From Phoronis ovalis (Eukaryota; Phoronida; Phoronidae), in NCBI GenBank assembly GCA_028565635.1, contig JAOXYB010039172.1:1-48053 (forward strand): a stretch of 48,053 bases of DNA, read 5' to 3'. Made by a program: the position numbers and the translations under genes. How positions within the stretch are numbered: position 1 is the stretch's first letter; the number at the start of each line of letters is the position of its first letter. Of this stretch, positions 22,011 to 35,100 are shown one piece after another. Under the pieces are notes generated by a model. That model was not told the origin of the DNA and made no database searches. It saw only the letters and a program-made list of their open reading frames with translations.

Positions 22011-24650
22011 ATGGGTGTCGGTCTGTATATTGTCGTTGCGATGGTACTTTGTAAGCATGGTATAGGAGAAATTGTTATGCCTGGGGCATTACATGATATA
22101 GATCCAGATCCAAATTTTTCTGCTGGTGAAAGGTACAATGATATGTTAATACTGAGCCCTGAGAATTTTACAGAGATTGTTATGAATAACCAGGAAGCAT
22201 GGATTATTATATTCCACGATGGGTATTTGGCCAGAGCATGGAAAAGTTTATCTGCGTCCACCAGGGGGCTGGTGTGGATTGGACTGATAGACAAAGTGAA
22301 GCACGGGTCTTTTTTGAAGTCGATTGTAAGTTTTTTACCTGTTTAATTATGTGTATAGCATAGATGGCACGTTTTAATAATACTTGCAGGAATATTCATT
22401 CAATTTTGGTATAAGTTCCAAACTTTCAATATGTTAATAGTATATGACACTACTATGGAACAATAAATTTAAAGTTTATCTGCTTGAAAGAAAAACAGTG
22501 GCATATTGTTTCCAACATATATTTCTTCAGATCTGAAAAGGTTTAGTGGTAACTTTAAAAGATTTATATGTTCGTAATTGTTTTGATTAAAGTTAGTCCA
22601 CTTACCTTGTGATGTGTTTAACATATTTTATTTTAGAACTTCCAACCAACAAAAAATCATGAAGCTAGAATTTATCCATGGGGAAATAAAAAAGTGAAGG
22701 CTGATTACTTCAAAGATGTTGAAACTCCCCTAGAAGCTAGGCAAGAAGCAATCAAGTCCTTACCTGACAAAACAAGGAAACTTGACCCTTCTGATCCTGA
22801 AGGTTTTCTTCTGGATAGCTATACATCAAAGCCATCTAGGTTCCCAGCAATCATTCTCACAGGTACGTATATGATTATTCATGTTTTTTAACCATCTAGG
22901 TTCCCAGCAATCATTCTCACAGGTACGTATATCATTATTCATGTTTTTTAACCATCTAGGTTCCCAGCAATCATTCTCACAGGTACATATATCATTATTC
23001 ATGTTTTTTAACCATCTAGGTTCCCAGCAATCATTCTCACAGGTACGTATATCATTATTCATGTTTTTTANNNNNNNNNNNNNNNNNNNNNNNNNNNNNN
23101 NNNNNNNNNNNNNNNNNNNNNNNNNNNNNNNNNNNNNNNNNNNNNNNNNNNNNNNNNNNNNNNNNNNNNNACCATCTAGGTTCCCAGCAATCATTCTCAC
23201 AGGTACGTATTTGATTATTCATGGTTTTTAACCATCTAGGTTCCCAGCAATCATTCTCACAGGTACGTATATGATTATTCATGTTTTTTAACCATATTTA
23301 ACAATTTACAGTTTCAATGCCTTTTTTCAAAAGTTAGGTATATTTTTAGTTTTCACATATGTTTTGATCAAAACATGTGATCAGAGGTTAGACTGAATAC
23401 AGTCAATTATTTCTCTTTGATCATTACTAGATACAATGTTTCATGAGCTATTTTTGATCTACCATCTTTGATGCGCTCAATTGATGACATTTATTTGACC
23501 TGTTCTGCTTTGATGGGTCACTGACCAAATCTAGTGACAGATTTATGCTTTCTAGTGAGTACTCAAATTAATAAGTGGATTTCCTGTAGAATAATTGTAC
23601 ATGTTTTGTGTGATTGTGGACACATTGCAAAGATTATAAAGCTCTCTCACTTACATATTTGATTGGGTCTTTAATAATCTTCCTATCCTTTTTAAATATA
23701 TGTAACTTAAAAAGATATCTAAACTTTATATAATTTATTTCAAGTGAAATATTATTTGCCCTCATACTGATCATGATGCTTGTCTTTTGTTTTCAGATGA
23801 ACATGAAACATCTGGAGTGTTCAAAGCAATTGCCCTAAGATTTGAGAAGTATTTTGTTTTTGCTACCCTCAGAAATCCAACTACAGATGACCTGAAGAAA
23901 CTTGGCATTAATACAATGTTTTTTGAATTTCCATCTATTATTGTTTTGGTTGCAAAAGGAAAGGATGCTTCAGGGGCCAGTAGTGGTCTCAATCCAGAAA
24001 TCAATGCAGTTTCTTTTGATCGTTCTACAATGGGTGATCTGAATTATGCGAACATCGTGGCTTTTTTGTTTACGATAAACAGTCAATTTCGTCATGTTCT
24101 ACCTGGTGATAATATGTCAAACAATGAAGTGGAAGCAAAAATGCTGGACATAATAGAGATTGAAAAAAAAAGATTTGATATTTTGGATAACAATAAAGTG
24201 AAGGAAGATCAAAAAACAAAAAGTGCTAAAAAGAATAAAGAACACTCTAATATGAAAAATAAAACTGCAGCCAAGAAAACGAAAAAGATTAAGGAACTTG
24301 TTGAAAGTGATGATGAATCTAGCTATATTGAGGTTGAGCGCGAAGTTGAAGATCTTGAAGAAATTATGAAGAGAACTAGGGAACTTTACAATAATGATGA
24401 TGAAACAGATAGTGATGAAGGTAGTCGTGATGACAGTGATGATGATAATGATGATGTTGATATCAGCAAACTTGTTCAGAGTGATTATACAGAGGATGAA
24501 TCAGAAAATGAAGATGTGGGTGCAGATGGAGAAGTTGTTTTTGGAAAGTTGTCTACTGATATAGAACTAGAAGACGAAGACAAAGAAAAAAATGTTGAAA
24601 TACCAGAAACAATTTCAATAAATGGTCATTCTGGTAAAGATGAACTGTAG
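22011..24650 (+). CDS. ER-resident, cysteine-free thioredoxin-fold protein with acidic tail and KDEL
   Basis: Exons 22011-22325, 22637-22862 and 23797-24650 join in frame to 464 residues. Residues 1 to about 20 form a signal peptide (MGVGLYIVVAMVLCKHG). Residues about 45-140 align by pattern with PDI-type thioredoxin domains: MLILSPENFTEIVMNNQEAW, then IIIFHDGYLARAW where PDIs have WCGHC, then a HGSFLKSINFQPTKNHEARI segment ending in IYPWG. A second thioredoxin-like unit (about 168-235) contains RFPAIILTDEHE and FEFPSIIVLVAKG. From about 275 a Lys-rich then Asp/Glu-rich disordered tail follows, ending in KDEL, the ER retrieval signal. The only cysteine, Cys14, is in the signal peptide, so the mature protein cannot do thiol exchange; a chaperone or binding role is inferred. 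AATAAA follows at 24663. It is close in style to PDIA6 or DNAJC16 thioredoxin domains, but I cannot name an orthologue. Confidence 0.87.
22832..23295 (+). repeat. 60-bp tandem repeat that copies the exon-2 5' splice site, with assembly gap
   Basis: Six visible copies of a 60-bp unit: four at 22832-23070 and two at 23171-23290, plus a 5-bp remnant, separated by 100 Ns. Each unit holds the last 31 bases of exon 2 (from CCATCTAGG), the donor GTACGTAT and the following intron bases. The first copy is the real exon end. Copies differ by a few substitutions (for example ATGATT/ATCATT; GTACAT in copy 3). Confidence 0.95.
23071..23170. other. Assembly gap (100 N)
   Basis: Exactly 100 Ns inside the tandem repeat. 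This is the usual placeholder for a gap of unknown size, so the true repeat number is unknown. Confidence 0.97.
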
Positions 24651-24662
24651 ACATCGTAACAG

Positions 24663-24668
24663 AATAAA
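24663..24668 (+). terminator. Polyadenylation signal of the KDEL protein gene
   Basis: AATAAA 13 bases after the stop codon. This would give a very short 3' UTR. Confidence 0.6.
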
Positions 24669-24850
24669 ACTTACTAAATAGTTACGAATGATTATTCTGA
24701 GGGCTATAGGTTTTTTTTTCGCAAGCAGCGAGCATTAGGGTCTGTTAAGTCTGAACAGCGAGCATCATCTTTTTGGCGTCCTTTTTATTTTACTTTCCGC
24801 GAGCTATTTCTTTTTGGCGACCTTTTTTGCCTGTTTTTTTTAAGTGCGAG

Positions 24851-25018
24851 CATTGCACCCTGGGGGGAACCCCTATCCCCCTCTATTCTAGTAAAGAGGA
24901 TGCATTGAAATCCTTGTTTGATAACATTCCTTCAATGAAACGTTCAAAAATGGCAGTAATAGATGAAGAGGAATCATTTTTGGCCTACTTATCACATAAC
25001 ACCTTACAAAGTGTGCAG
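24851..25018 (+). pseudogene. Possible orphan coding fragment (unrecognised)
   Basis: An open frame reads CTLGGTPIPLYSSKEDALKS, then FDNIPSMKRSKMAVIDEEES and FLAYLSHNTLQ. The composition looks like real protein, but there is no start with context, no splice support, and a GCGAGC-type repeat just upstream. It could be a transposon relic or a captured exon. No family recognised. Confidence 0.3.
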
Positions 25019-26217
25019 TGGTGCATCATTAGACTATTTGTGATTTTTGTTACAGCCACAATGTGGCGTTTCTTATGCAAATTCCTCGGCACATGTGTGC
25101 CATCTAGTGTTGTTGCCACATGTAATATTATATTTATAACGTTATAGAATAGCAACATTAGCATCCAAGAACAAAGTTTGTAATATACCTTATAGTTGCT
25201 ATGGTATTTTTGTTAGTGAACAGATTCGTTACGAATAACTAATACCTAGTCTTTTATTGTGCAAGTTAAATTGCTTCCTACCCTTCTGTCGTTGGCATAT
25301 ATAATATGTGTTTTCATTTGATTTTTTTATCCTTGTATGAAGTGACTTTGTAACTACCTAGAAGTCGGGGCACATATCTGGAAAAGGAACACTGTTTTTG
25401 CGATATGGTGTTCTGATACATATTACAACATCGATAATTAAATGTCTTAATTTGTTATAATTGTTTAACATGTTTTTAGAAATATTAAAAATTATTATTA
25501 ATATTTTAGGTTTTGAAATCAGTATTTTAAAATGTTGCTGTGTAAAACACTAAATTGAAGTACAAAGTGAATTCCTGGGTAGGTTTTTTTTTTAGAGATC
25601 CAAATAGGAGGCTATTTTTAGAGTGCCAAAAGGAGGCATTGTGGTCATAAAAAATATTCAGGCCAAAAAATGGCTGCCATCTCCATTGTTTGCTGATTTC
25701 CATTTCAATGGTACTTGAAGTCGAAGTGGAATAAAAAATATAATATTATGGATCAGAATGGTTATTATTTCTAGCTATAAATAGATTTAAAATTACTCAA
25801 ATTTCACAAATTATCTTATTTATATCAGTCTTACCAAATTAAACTGTTTTATTTCATGGGCACTAATCAACTGATTGACAGAAAAGTTTATAAAAAGAAG
25901 CAAAGCACAACATTCAGGGACCCGTCACAAATACCATAATTTCTTGTTAAAATAAACGTAACAATAAATAAATAAAATGGAGGATAATTCAACATTACAG
26001 TTAAAAGGTTTTGGTTGGTTATCTCTAAATTCTTAAGTATTGTAACAACAAAAAAAAATAACGCTAACAGTAGGTAGTGGAATTTGATTTATTCAAAAAA
26101 GTTTTTAAACTGTTCTTTAAAAATGAGTCCCAGATATAAACAGTGTATGTGTTAGTGTTGTACACACTTATATGAAACATATTAATTTTGCCTGCCAAGA
26201 TATTTGTATGTTATTGG

Positions 26218-26333
26218 GAGGGGGAGGGGGGTTACTTTTCACCCTCATGGGGTTTCATTTTTATCTTTGACATATTTTAGGGAGGCCATTTCCACTTGCT
26301 CTGAAATCATATTTCACGTAACCCCCCTCCCCT
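26218..26333. repeat. Inverted repeat with G-rich arm
   Basis: AGGGGGAGGGGGGTTAC (about 26219-26235) is matched by its near-perfect inverse GTAACCCCCCTCCCCT (about 26318-26333) across a loop of about 80 bases. It could be a small foldback element. The G-runs could also form a quadruplex. Confidence 0.6.
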
Positions 26334-29170
26334 GGAAAATAATTCTGATGAATCTCTAAATATTAACAAATTATTCCAAACAGCATTGAAATGACTTTCG
26401 TTAACCATGTATGTGCTATTTTATATCAACGAGACTTGTGGATCGAATGTGAAAACCAGAAAGACGGCATAGCTTGATAGATTTTATCAAATTCTACAAG
26501 CAGGGTATATACTTTAGAAGTGAAACAAACAGCTCACAAAAAGTTGGTTTGATATATTATACATACATACACTGCAACTCAAAGTGTGAAATCATTTCCG
26601 GATTACCATTTTTTAATTAGTTAGATTAATAATATTTAAGATTCTTTACATAACATCTATGTTTCATCAGTCGTTTTCTGTAAAATGTTCACAGCCTAAA
26701 AAACGAATTCCTTAGCAATGATACAAAACAGAATAACATATTTTGTGTTTCAAGTACCTTTGCATCAGAAATGATTACGGGATAAGGCAAAAACAAGTAC
26801 ATTATGGAGAGCTCATAAAATTCATCATAATTTTCATCTTTTTGTTCTTGCTTCTTATCCTTATATTATATATTTGGTGTATTTTGTATACCGTTAAATT
26901 TTTTTTTATAGATGTGTCGATTTTGCTGTTTAAAGAGAAATTCTGAGACATACATGTATCCCGACATGTATGTATTAGTATGACCTAAGTTCCAAGAAAC
27001 TAATGTTTAGATAATTATAATACAACGTAAGTTTTCCACTTTGCGTGCCGCTTTCAAATTCCTTGGTTTCTCAAATTTCTCCTGCCCAGTACTATTAGTT
27101 TCTCCTTTCTTCCTACTGCTTCTTTTGAATCAAATAAGTAAACATAAAAATAAAGCCTATTTTAACGGATTTTAACATCCTACCCATCGTCCCTAAAATA
27201 CCGGAACAGTTTCCCTAAATCTTCCAAATTAGCATAATTAACGTATACCACAGAATCGCTGAACTGATGATTCACATCAAACAAGTGGGCACTAAAATTT
27301 TTCTATAAAAGGACTTTTTAAAGTTGATAGACATATACACTCTTACGAAGAAGTACTAATAATTGGACCATTGGAACCAAAAAAGCATTGTGTTATACAA
27401 TAAAGGTGAGGTTTATTTAATAGAGATATATCCATGAATACACGTATATTTTGGAAATAGTGGTCAGTTTCAATTATCGAGGGTCTATATACTTTAGACG
27501 TTAACGCACGCAATAGCATTTTTTTGCGTTACGTACTAATTTTCATTCGAAATATTATTTTTGTATTGACTTAAGTAGACAACTATAATTACTAAAATAA
27601 GGGTTTACTGTTTTGAAAAATACGTGTATTTTTTTAAGAAAGCTGCCATCCTTTTATACTTGTCATACTTGTAAAGAAAACTAAAAAAAAAATGAGAATA
27701 GTACACATGTTTGCAAGAATTCCTATTAAACTGGTATGACTACTTTTGATTTACAATTAAGAATAGTACAGCTTTTAAAAATATTACTGTTTGTTCCTTG
27801 ATGATTGAATATTTTATGAAAGTAAATCATGAACAACAATAAAGAAACAAAATTTAATTTCGAAAATGTAAACAAAATACATTTAGCGATATTTCTCATT
27901 GATTATTACCCGCTAATAAAGATAACATTGAAATAACTAATCAGTATTATCATATTTGACCATGAATCAAATGAGGCAATTAAAGAAATGTCAACAAAAC
28001 ATTAACAAATATCCGCAACACCTCAAATTTTAATAAGATAACGTAATGCCTCCAAATATGCGATAGGAATTGTAAAATTAAAAATATTTTTGAACGGCTC
28101 GAGATCGTTTGTACATATAACGCTTTATGATGGGCATATGCATAAACATGATAGTCACTAGTAGGGAACAGTTTGAATACGATTACTCAGTCGCGTTTCT
28201 ACATCATTAGTAGTGCAATAGTAGTGGCTCCTTTCGACTCGAAGGCAGATAGAATTACTCAAGCAAAAGACAATGCCACGAGTTGTTTGACATAAATTAA
28301 TCTTTTTCAGATAATTTCACAATCAGTTTCAAAAATGAGACTACGTAAATAAATATCTCAATAGAGAAAATGTATGAGACAAAGATGAACGTGTAAGCTA
28401 TCTATTTCCTGCAAGCTCTTTGTGATAAATCCCAACCTACTAAAATATACATAATGGGGATTTGAAAAAAAAATTGTGTAACGCGTAAATGTTTTATAAT
28501 AGGCAGAATTTGATTTATCTTGCAATTCTTATTCGATTAGGAAAACAGTCGTAAGAAATAAATATTTTTATGGCACTAGGGAAAGATAATCTGTGATTTA
28601 GAAACTTTTATAAAAACCCAAACAACACTAGTTACACAATCAAAGTTAAAATCAACTATATTTAATTTCATAATATTTATCTACAACCGTAAACAATTGA
28701 CATTTAAGCATATAACCTCGAACAAATATTAACTCAAAAGTTATCTCGAAGCATTTTAAAAATGTTCAAGATCAGATTTGGTGCATGTTTGACCAATTAG
28801 ATCATTATTTGCTAAGAACTTATAAAACTTCGAATGTTTGACTGCCAGATCAAAACATTATTTTAACAGTGCTTGCAAATCCATTGCGATATCTAAACGC
28901 AATTTCTAAAAGTAGAAAATTATAAAAACAAGGTATTTGTTTTTTTGTGTTCTAATATTTTACAATTTGGAATAACACTTTGATGGTTTTATATGTAAAA
29001 ATCACAATCAAAGTGAAATCTTACTTATATGGTCACTTAATTTGGTAAAAGTAAGAGTTGCAGAGATATTATTTACCTGCACACAGTCGCAGATGGAATC
29101 CGGTTTCAGCGGGTTTTGATTTTCGTATTTTATAATATTTATTAACTTCTTTGTTATCTTGTAGACAAGG

Positions 29171-32100
29171 ATGAGGCTAGTGATATTATTGTTCGTGTTT
29201 CCTCTGGTGTATTCTCAAGAAACTGCAAGGAGACCAGCCATTCAAGGATCAACTGTGACGTTAACTTGTAACAAAGATGGCGGGACAATATTTTGGGTAA
29301 AGGAAAAAATCGGTGGATTTACTATCAGCGTGAATGGAGACTTGCAGTCCGGTGCAGTTCAGGCTGGAAATTTTGAAATAGAGAGGAATAATAACGATAG
29401 ATATGTTTTGAATATTAAAAATGTCCAGCTAGCTGACGAGGGTATTTATAAATGTCATCGTTTTGGTGAAGAGGACAATTTGGCTGAAAAAACTGAAGTC
29501 GTGATATTAAGTGAGTGCATGGTTTAATCTTTTGCAGCTTAGTTTTAAAAGTTTTCATACTGCTTTTTTCAGGCTTAGGTACAATTTTAGTGCAGTGTGC
29601 AGTGTAAAAAAACCGAAGCTTTCAAGCTCAAGTTTATATTAGCTGTCTTACGATCTTGGGTTCTATATTACTCGGGTAGGACCCATATGCAGTCTCATGT
29701 TTCTGGACAGTCAGCGATTTAGGTGATGGAGTGGTGGTTAATTAAGTAAAGGAAAGAACAAGTTTATAATCTAGACAAGAAGTCCCGAAAGAAGTTCATG
29801 TTTATGCCATTGCAAAACTGATACACTTTGTTTCCGAACGAGCTTTACAGTTTATATGTGAGAATGTGCAATTGACTAAAACCTCAAAGCAGGAGGTGCC
29901 CGGAGGAGGCGGCAGGACATTTGACAGTTATAAATATCCCAGGCCAAATATATATAATTCAAGAACATTATACTTCGTCTTATTTAAATACATAATGTAC
30001 ATCTATTTGGCTCATTCAAATTAAACGTTAATTGTTTGTTAACGCTGTAATTAATTGTTTTATTCTAGTCGCCCCATCTCCCCTGGATATGAGTGGACCC
30101 AGTGAAAGGCTTTACGAAACACGGTCCTATCAATATACTTGCACGTCAACTGGAGGGAAACCGTTAGCTACGTTTACGTGGTCTGTTACAGGTAAATCGA
30201 TGCATTGGTCAATCTAATCAACTTGTTTGTACACAACTACAAATATCGTACTTAATAATGTCTGCAAATTTTAATTTATTACAGGAGATTGATTCAACTC
30301 AACAAAACTTGCTCTTAATTTAAGGAGGTTACAGATGCCACCATCTCATTTTTTAGATAAATATGGCAACACAACTGACCTTACTCATCTTGCTACGAAG
30401 TATGACGTCACAGCTGCTAATGGAACAGGTACAAGACAAACACTCTTGAGCCTTGCAATTGACAGACGGATGCACCGAGGTTCAATAACTTGCAAAGCGA
30501 CTACACCACCGTTATTCTACGAAGAACAAAGGTCCCTAGTCATTGACGCCAACTGTAAGTATTCGTACACTCTGAATAAATCTATCCGTTAGTGTTCCGT
30601 ATCTTCTCAACTAACGTCTGGGCTTAACCATAGTCAATTTTTATTATATTGCTTCAATTTAGCAAGAGCGAAATAATTACGTCATTTAACTTTTAATTGC
30701 CAACCGAGATAAGCCTTTCTTTCTGTGTGATCTATCGTCGCCCACCACGTATATTCTATCATGATGGCTCATTCTGAATAGGTCTCGCCGGGGAGCTTAC
30801 TCTTGTTTAGCAGACTAGAGATAAACTCTGCCAGGACAGATTGTGTGTGATTGTCCCCCTACCGCTTAGTCCACTGTTATACCTATTATTGTAAACTGCA
30901 ATTTAATTGGTGTCAAGACTTTCGTGACACTTTATATAGAATTAATTAAAAAAGAGATTATCGTTCTTCTGCTTTTCGAGATAATAAACAAAAATTGACT
31001 ATGGTTAAACCCAGGCGTTAGTTGAGAGGGTACGGAGCACTAACGGATGGATTTATTCAGACTGGTCTTCGTACTTTTACATGTAACAGGCTACATCTAA
31101 TATACAGGTATCGCATGCAGTAATTGTTCCACCAGCTACATTATCGAAACATATAACGCAATTTTAGTTATAAGAATTATTTTTCAAACATGTTTTTTAC
31201 ACGATTTCGTATAGGATCGAATACTCAAAATTTAGATACATGTACATCAGCTGTTGTTTTATAATGTTGATGAATGATAGAAAAGGAGATGGCTTAATTG
31301 TACTCGCCAGCGTATCAGAAAACACTCTGATCTATAATGTAGCATGCTACTTTTCAAAGTCTGTACTTTGTAATGCCTGGCTCAGTTGTTGTCTTAGCTC
31401 TATCTCAGTCACTAAAGTCTGTTGATTTTTTTATTATAGTGACTCCTTTACCACCAATTATTTCGGGTGGCGATGAACCTGTTAACACAGGAAATCCTGT
31501 TACGCTCAGTTGTCATAGCAATGACTCTAAACCCCAATCCTCTGTATTATGGAAACGTGGAAACGATGTCATTTTAGCTTCAGATGAAAAGGTATATATT
31601 TATCTTTTCTGATCTCACGAATTGTTGTAAAGACACAGAGTACAGGGATCGAGAGCAAGTTATCATCCCGGTCTGCTTGCTATATGCTTTTAAAGGAATA
31701 GAAAACTGAGTAAGCAGACATTTTGAAGAAAACAAAGTAAAGTAACTTATGACGATTGCTGCATAGTTGTACAAACATATAACCCTGATGCAACGGGCTG
31801 GTAATGTGTTGACTTACCGAAAGTAGTTCCTACTTGCAAGACATGCGCACTACAGAAACACTTATTATATAGAGTAGATAACTGTTTTAGCGAATTTTAT
31901 CATTTTTATATGTCTATTTTAAGGTTGAACAATCTGAAGATGGGACATTTAACACTATAAGCTATGTCACAGTGGACGCGACGAGATACGATGATGGTAC
32001 CGTATACGTGTGTGAGACCTCCAATGAGGTTATGGTCACTTTGTTCCAGCAGCCACATGTTACTTCAAAGACTTTGCTTGTAAATTGTGAGTTATCGTTT

Positions 32101-35100
32101 CAGTTCGTATCAGTACACGATTCTAGTATGTAATTTTAAAATAAAAATGAATGCACAATCCATATAGGCGGGGCGAATCTGATACAACGGTACTTGATGA
32201 TTTGAGAATTGACAGGTTTCACACCGTGGACAAACAGAAAGTCGTATCTGCTTTGGCGTCTTTATGTAAGAACTGTTTAGAATTAGTTTTGTGAAATTAT
32301 TTTCAGACAAACCTGACATAAATATATCATCCGTGTCACACACGTTGACAGAAGGTGATACTATCACGATGAATTGCTCCATCGAAGCCAGACCAGATGT
32401 ATATAACTTCATGTGGCTGCAAAATGGAGAAAAGCTCAATGTTAATGACAAACAGTACACCGTTGGAACGAACTGGTCTCAACCCAGGTTGAAAATTCAC
32501 TCAGTTAATAGGTATGCTACGGTAACACTTGATACGTTTAGTTTAATTGTTTTCTAATTAGTCGAGATCACTGATTGCGAATTCTATAAATTTAGGGCTA
32601 ATGTAGATCTATTGCATGAACATTGTTTATTACAGTCTGAACTTTGAATGTGAGACCAAAAATGTATATAAATGCACAAGCAGATTTCATTTTAAAAATC
32701 CTTTTTTTGATTTCTTACAGGAAAGACGTGGGTAATTATCAGTGCCAGGCCACTAATGCCATTGGGACCAGTACAAGTTCCAAAAGCTTGCTTGATATTT
32801 ATCGTAAGTTAACATTCATATTTCAACTCATTTTTCTACTATAAGCCATTTTGAAGATAAGAATGCAAATGCGATTTTTTTTAGTAGCTCATCTTATTAA
32901 TATCAAATGATGAATACACGCCTCCAACTAGGTGTATTAATGTAGAAAATGTCAGGGTAACGCAGGGTCATTGTATATGGACTTTACAGAACTAGGAAAG
33001 CTTGAACATTAGGAAAGTTTGCATCATACACTACAATGAAGAACTTGGGAACACCAGACGTTGTCGCCATTGATACAGATATTGCTGAGATGAAATATTT
33101 GATTCTAAATTAAGCTGTCATAGATGAATATTCCAACTTTCAGATCGACCGGCTTGCAGAGAAGATCAGGCTTTCAAATATGGTGTAGCTATAGGCAAAT
33201 CTGTGACTGTTGTTTGTCATCTTTACTCAAATCCAAACAACGCAACGCTTTACTTCAAAAGAAATGGCAGATATTTTACCTATTTCGGCATCCCTGATAC
33301 CAATGACAAATATCATTCTCAAGCTTCGTACACGTTTACTATACAATCGGAGAGTGATTACGGTGACGTGGAATGCAATTCTACCAATATTATTGGAGCT
33401 ATGGAAAAACCATGTGCATTCAAAGTACAAGCACCTTGTGAGTATCGTTTCTTCTCAGTTTCATTGTTCATTCTATGCATATTGTACAGTGTTTTGGATA
33501 CACTATTTTGAATTAATTAAAGTTGTTTAATATATCTTATGGAGGTGAAAATGTAGATGACTCCGTAAAATTTAAGTTTATGAAATCATGCAACTTAAAT
33601 TCAGTTATACAGTAATGTCGTTACTCTTTTTCAGACGTTACAAAAAGTAAGACATTTAACCAAGCAGACCAATTAATTTAGTAACATAAGGCACAAATAT
33701 TCATAACATACTTGGCACAAACGTTGCATATTCTTGTACTATACACTGATTAGCCTTAACATCATGCTTTAACACCAGCTTCGCTAGCAGGCAATATGTC
33801 AAGAAATAGTGGTGAAGGGTTCTAAACGTTAACTTACTACCTATTAACTGAAATTTGATGAAAAACTAACACACATCCACGTTGTAATTATCATAGATTA
33901 GCAGCGTAGTCTACAGAAATAAAAAATGTAGTCGCGGTTTCTGAAACTGTAAAAAATATTAAAGAAAATCTTACGAAAATGTCATCTGAATGACATTCAT
34001 GTACTGATTCGTATCTTTTGTAGCCCCAGCCGAGCCCCCAAAATATTGCAAGGCTGTTAACATTACTTCAAGTACTATTGGTATCGAGTGCGATCCTGGA
34101 TTTGATGGCGGAGCTACACAATTCTTTACTCTTGCTCAACAAACGCAGTCCGCCTTAGTTCTCTTACAAAACAGATCTCTGCCAATATTCGTGGTGGCAA
34201 ATTTGAAGTCTGCTCAAAGCTTTACATTTAGAATTTGTGCCAGTAACCTACTGTTCCCTGATCAAAGTTCTTGTACGGAAATAAAAGCATCAACTGATAA
34301 ATCAGGTACATTGTGAGTTTTCTCCCATTGTTAGTAATGGATACAAGGGCGATAAGATGGCGAAGATCCAACAATGTAAAAGAGTTCTTTCACAGAAATG
34401 AATATAGACATCACAATTTAGTCATAAAATCGTTGTTCAAAGTTCGCTATGAATATAGATTCTCATAAAAAACTGGAAAATTGACCTTCATTAATTGAAA
34501 AATTGTATTTTTTCCTTGTAATTTTGACATATAGGTTTCCGGAAATGATAATTTTATAATCACTGATAGTTTTACATCGATATGATGACGCAAGTCGTAT
34601 GCACCATTTTAACAGTAAATAAACAAATAAACGCAAACAACCAATACAGAAGATCTGGCTCCAGGTGTATTTAAACAAAAAAAATATATGAAAATAATAT
34701 AGTTTAATATTTGTAGCTTTTACTAATAACATGGTGACTGCACCACAAGCTGGCGCCTCTACATTGAGAACTGAAGATATCTATATTTTATCTGGTATCG
34801 CCGGAGGGTTAGTGCTACTCATCCTCATTGCGGGTGTTGCTGGGTGTGTTTACAAAAACAAAACAAAGGTACGCGAACATTAGACAGATTTTATTATTTT
34901 TCGTATTAAAGCATTCAATATTTGTAATTGGCTATTTACTAGTATAATAAAATTCATTTAATAGGATGTGGATTATATGAGAACGAGTAAATGCGATTTA
35001 GTAAATAAATTACTTTTTAATTATAAATTCGATTGTAATTACGAGTACAATTTCCCTACGCTGATTAATATGCAATACATTCTAACAACAACTATGACAT

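Larger units (their letters stand above)
24651..29164. other. Intergenic region with repeat debris
   Basis: Mostly AT-rich. Positions 24720-24860 hold three GCGAGCA motifs in T-rich sequence and a GGGGGGAACCCC patch, similar in style to repetitive elements of invertebrate genomes. An open frame at about 24851-25015 follows. A G/C-rich inverted repeat lies at 26218-26333. From 26400 to 29100 I see nothing. The 5' UTR exon of the downstream Ig receptor must lie somewhere upstream of 29165. Confidence 0.5.

Noticed and set aside
21881-22294. 137-codon minus-strand ORF opposite exon 1 of the KDEL gene
   Set aside because: Shadow of a real exon; no homology and no splice context.
22826-23282. ORFs on both strands through the 60-bp repeat
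   Set aside because: They are open only because the repeat unit is a multiple of 3 and they run through the N gap; they are shadows of a splice-site repeat.
22832-23295. CRISPR-like array
   Set aside because: Direct repeats follow each other with no unique spacers, inside a eukaryotic exon/intron boundary.
23354-23381. Palindrome CACATATGTTTTGATC/GATCAAAACATGTG
   Set aside because: Imperfect (two-base indel) and short; expected occasionally in AT-rich introns.
30290-30292. Selenocysteine or programmed readthrough at the TGA
   Set aside because: Nothing in the Ig fold calls for Sec here and no SECIS was recognised; error, null allele or different splicing is simpler.
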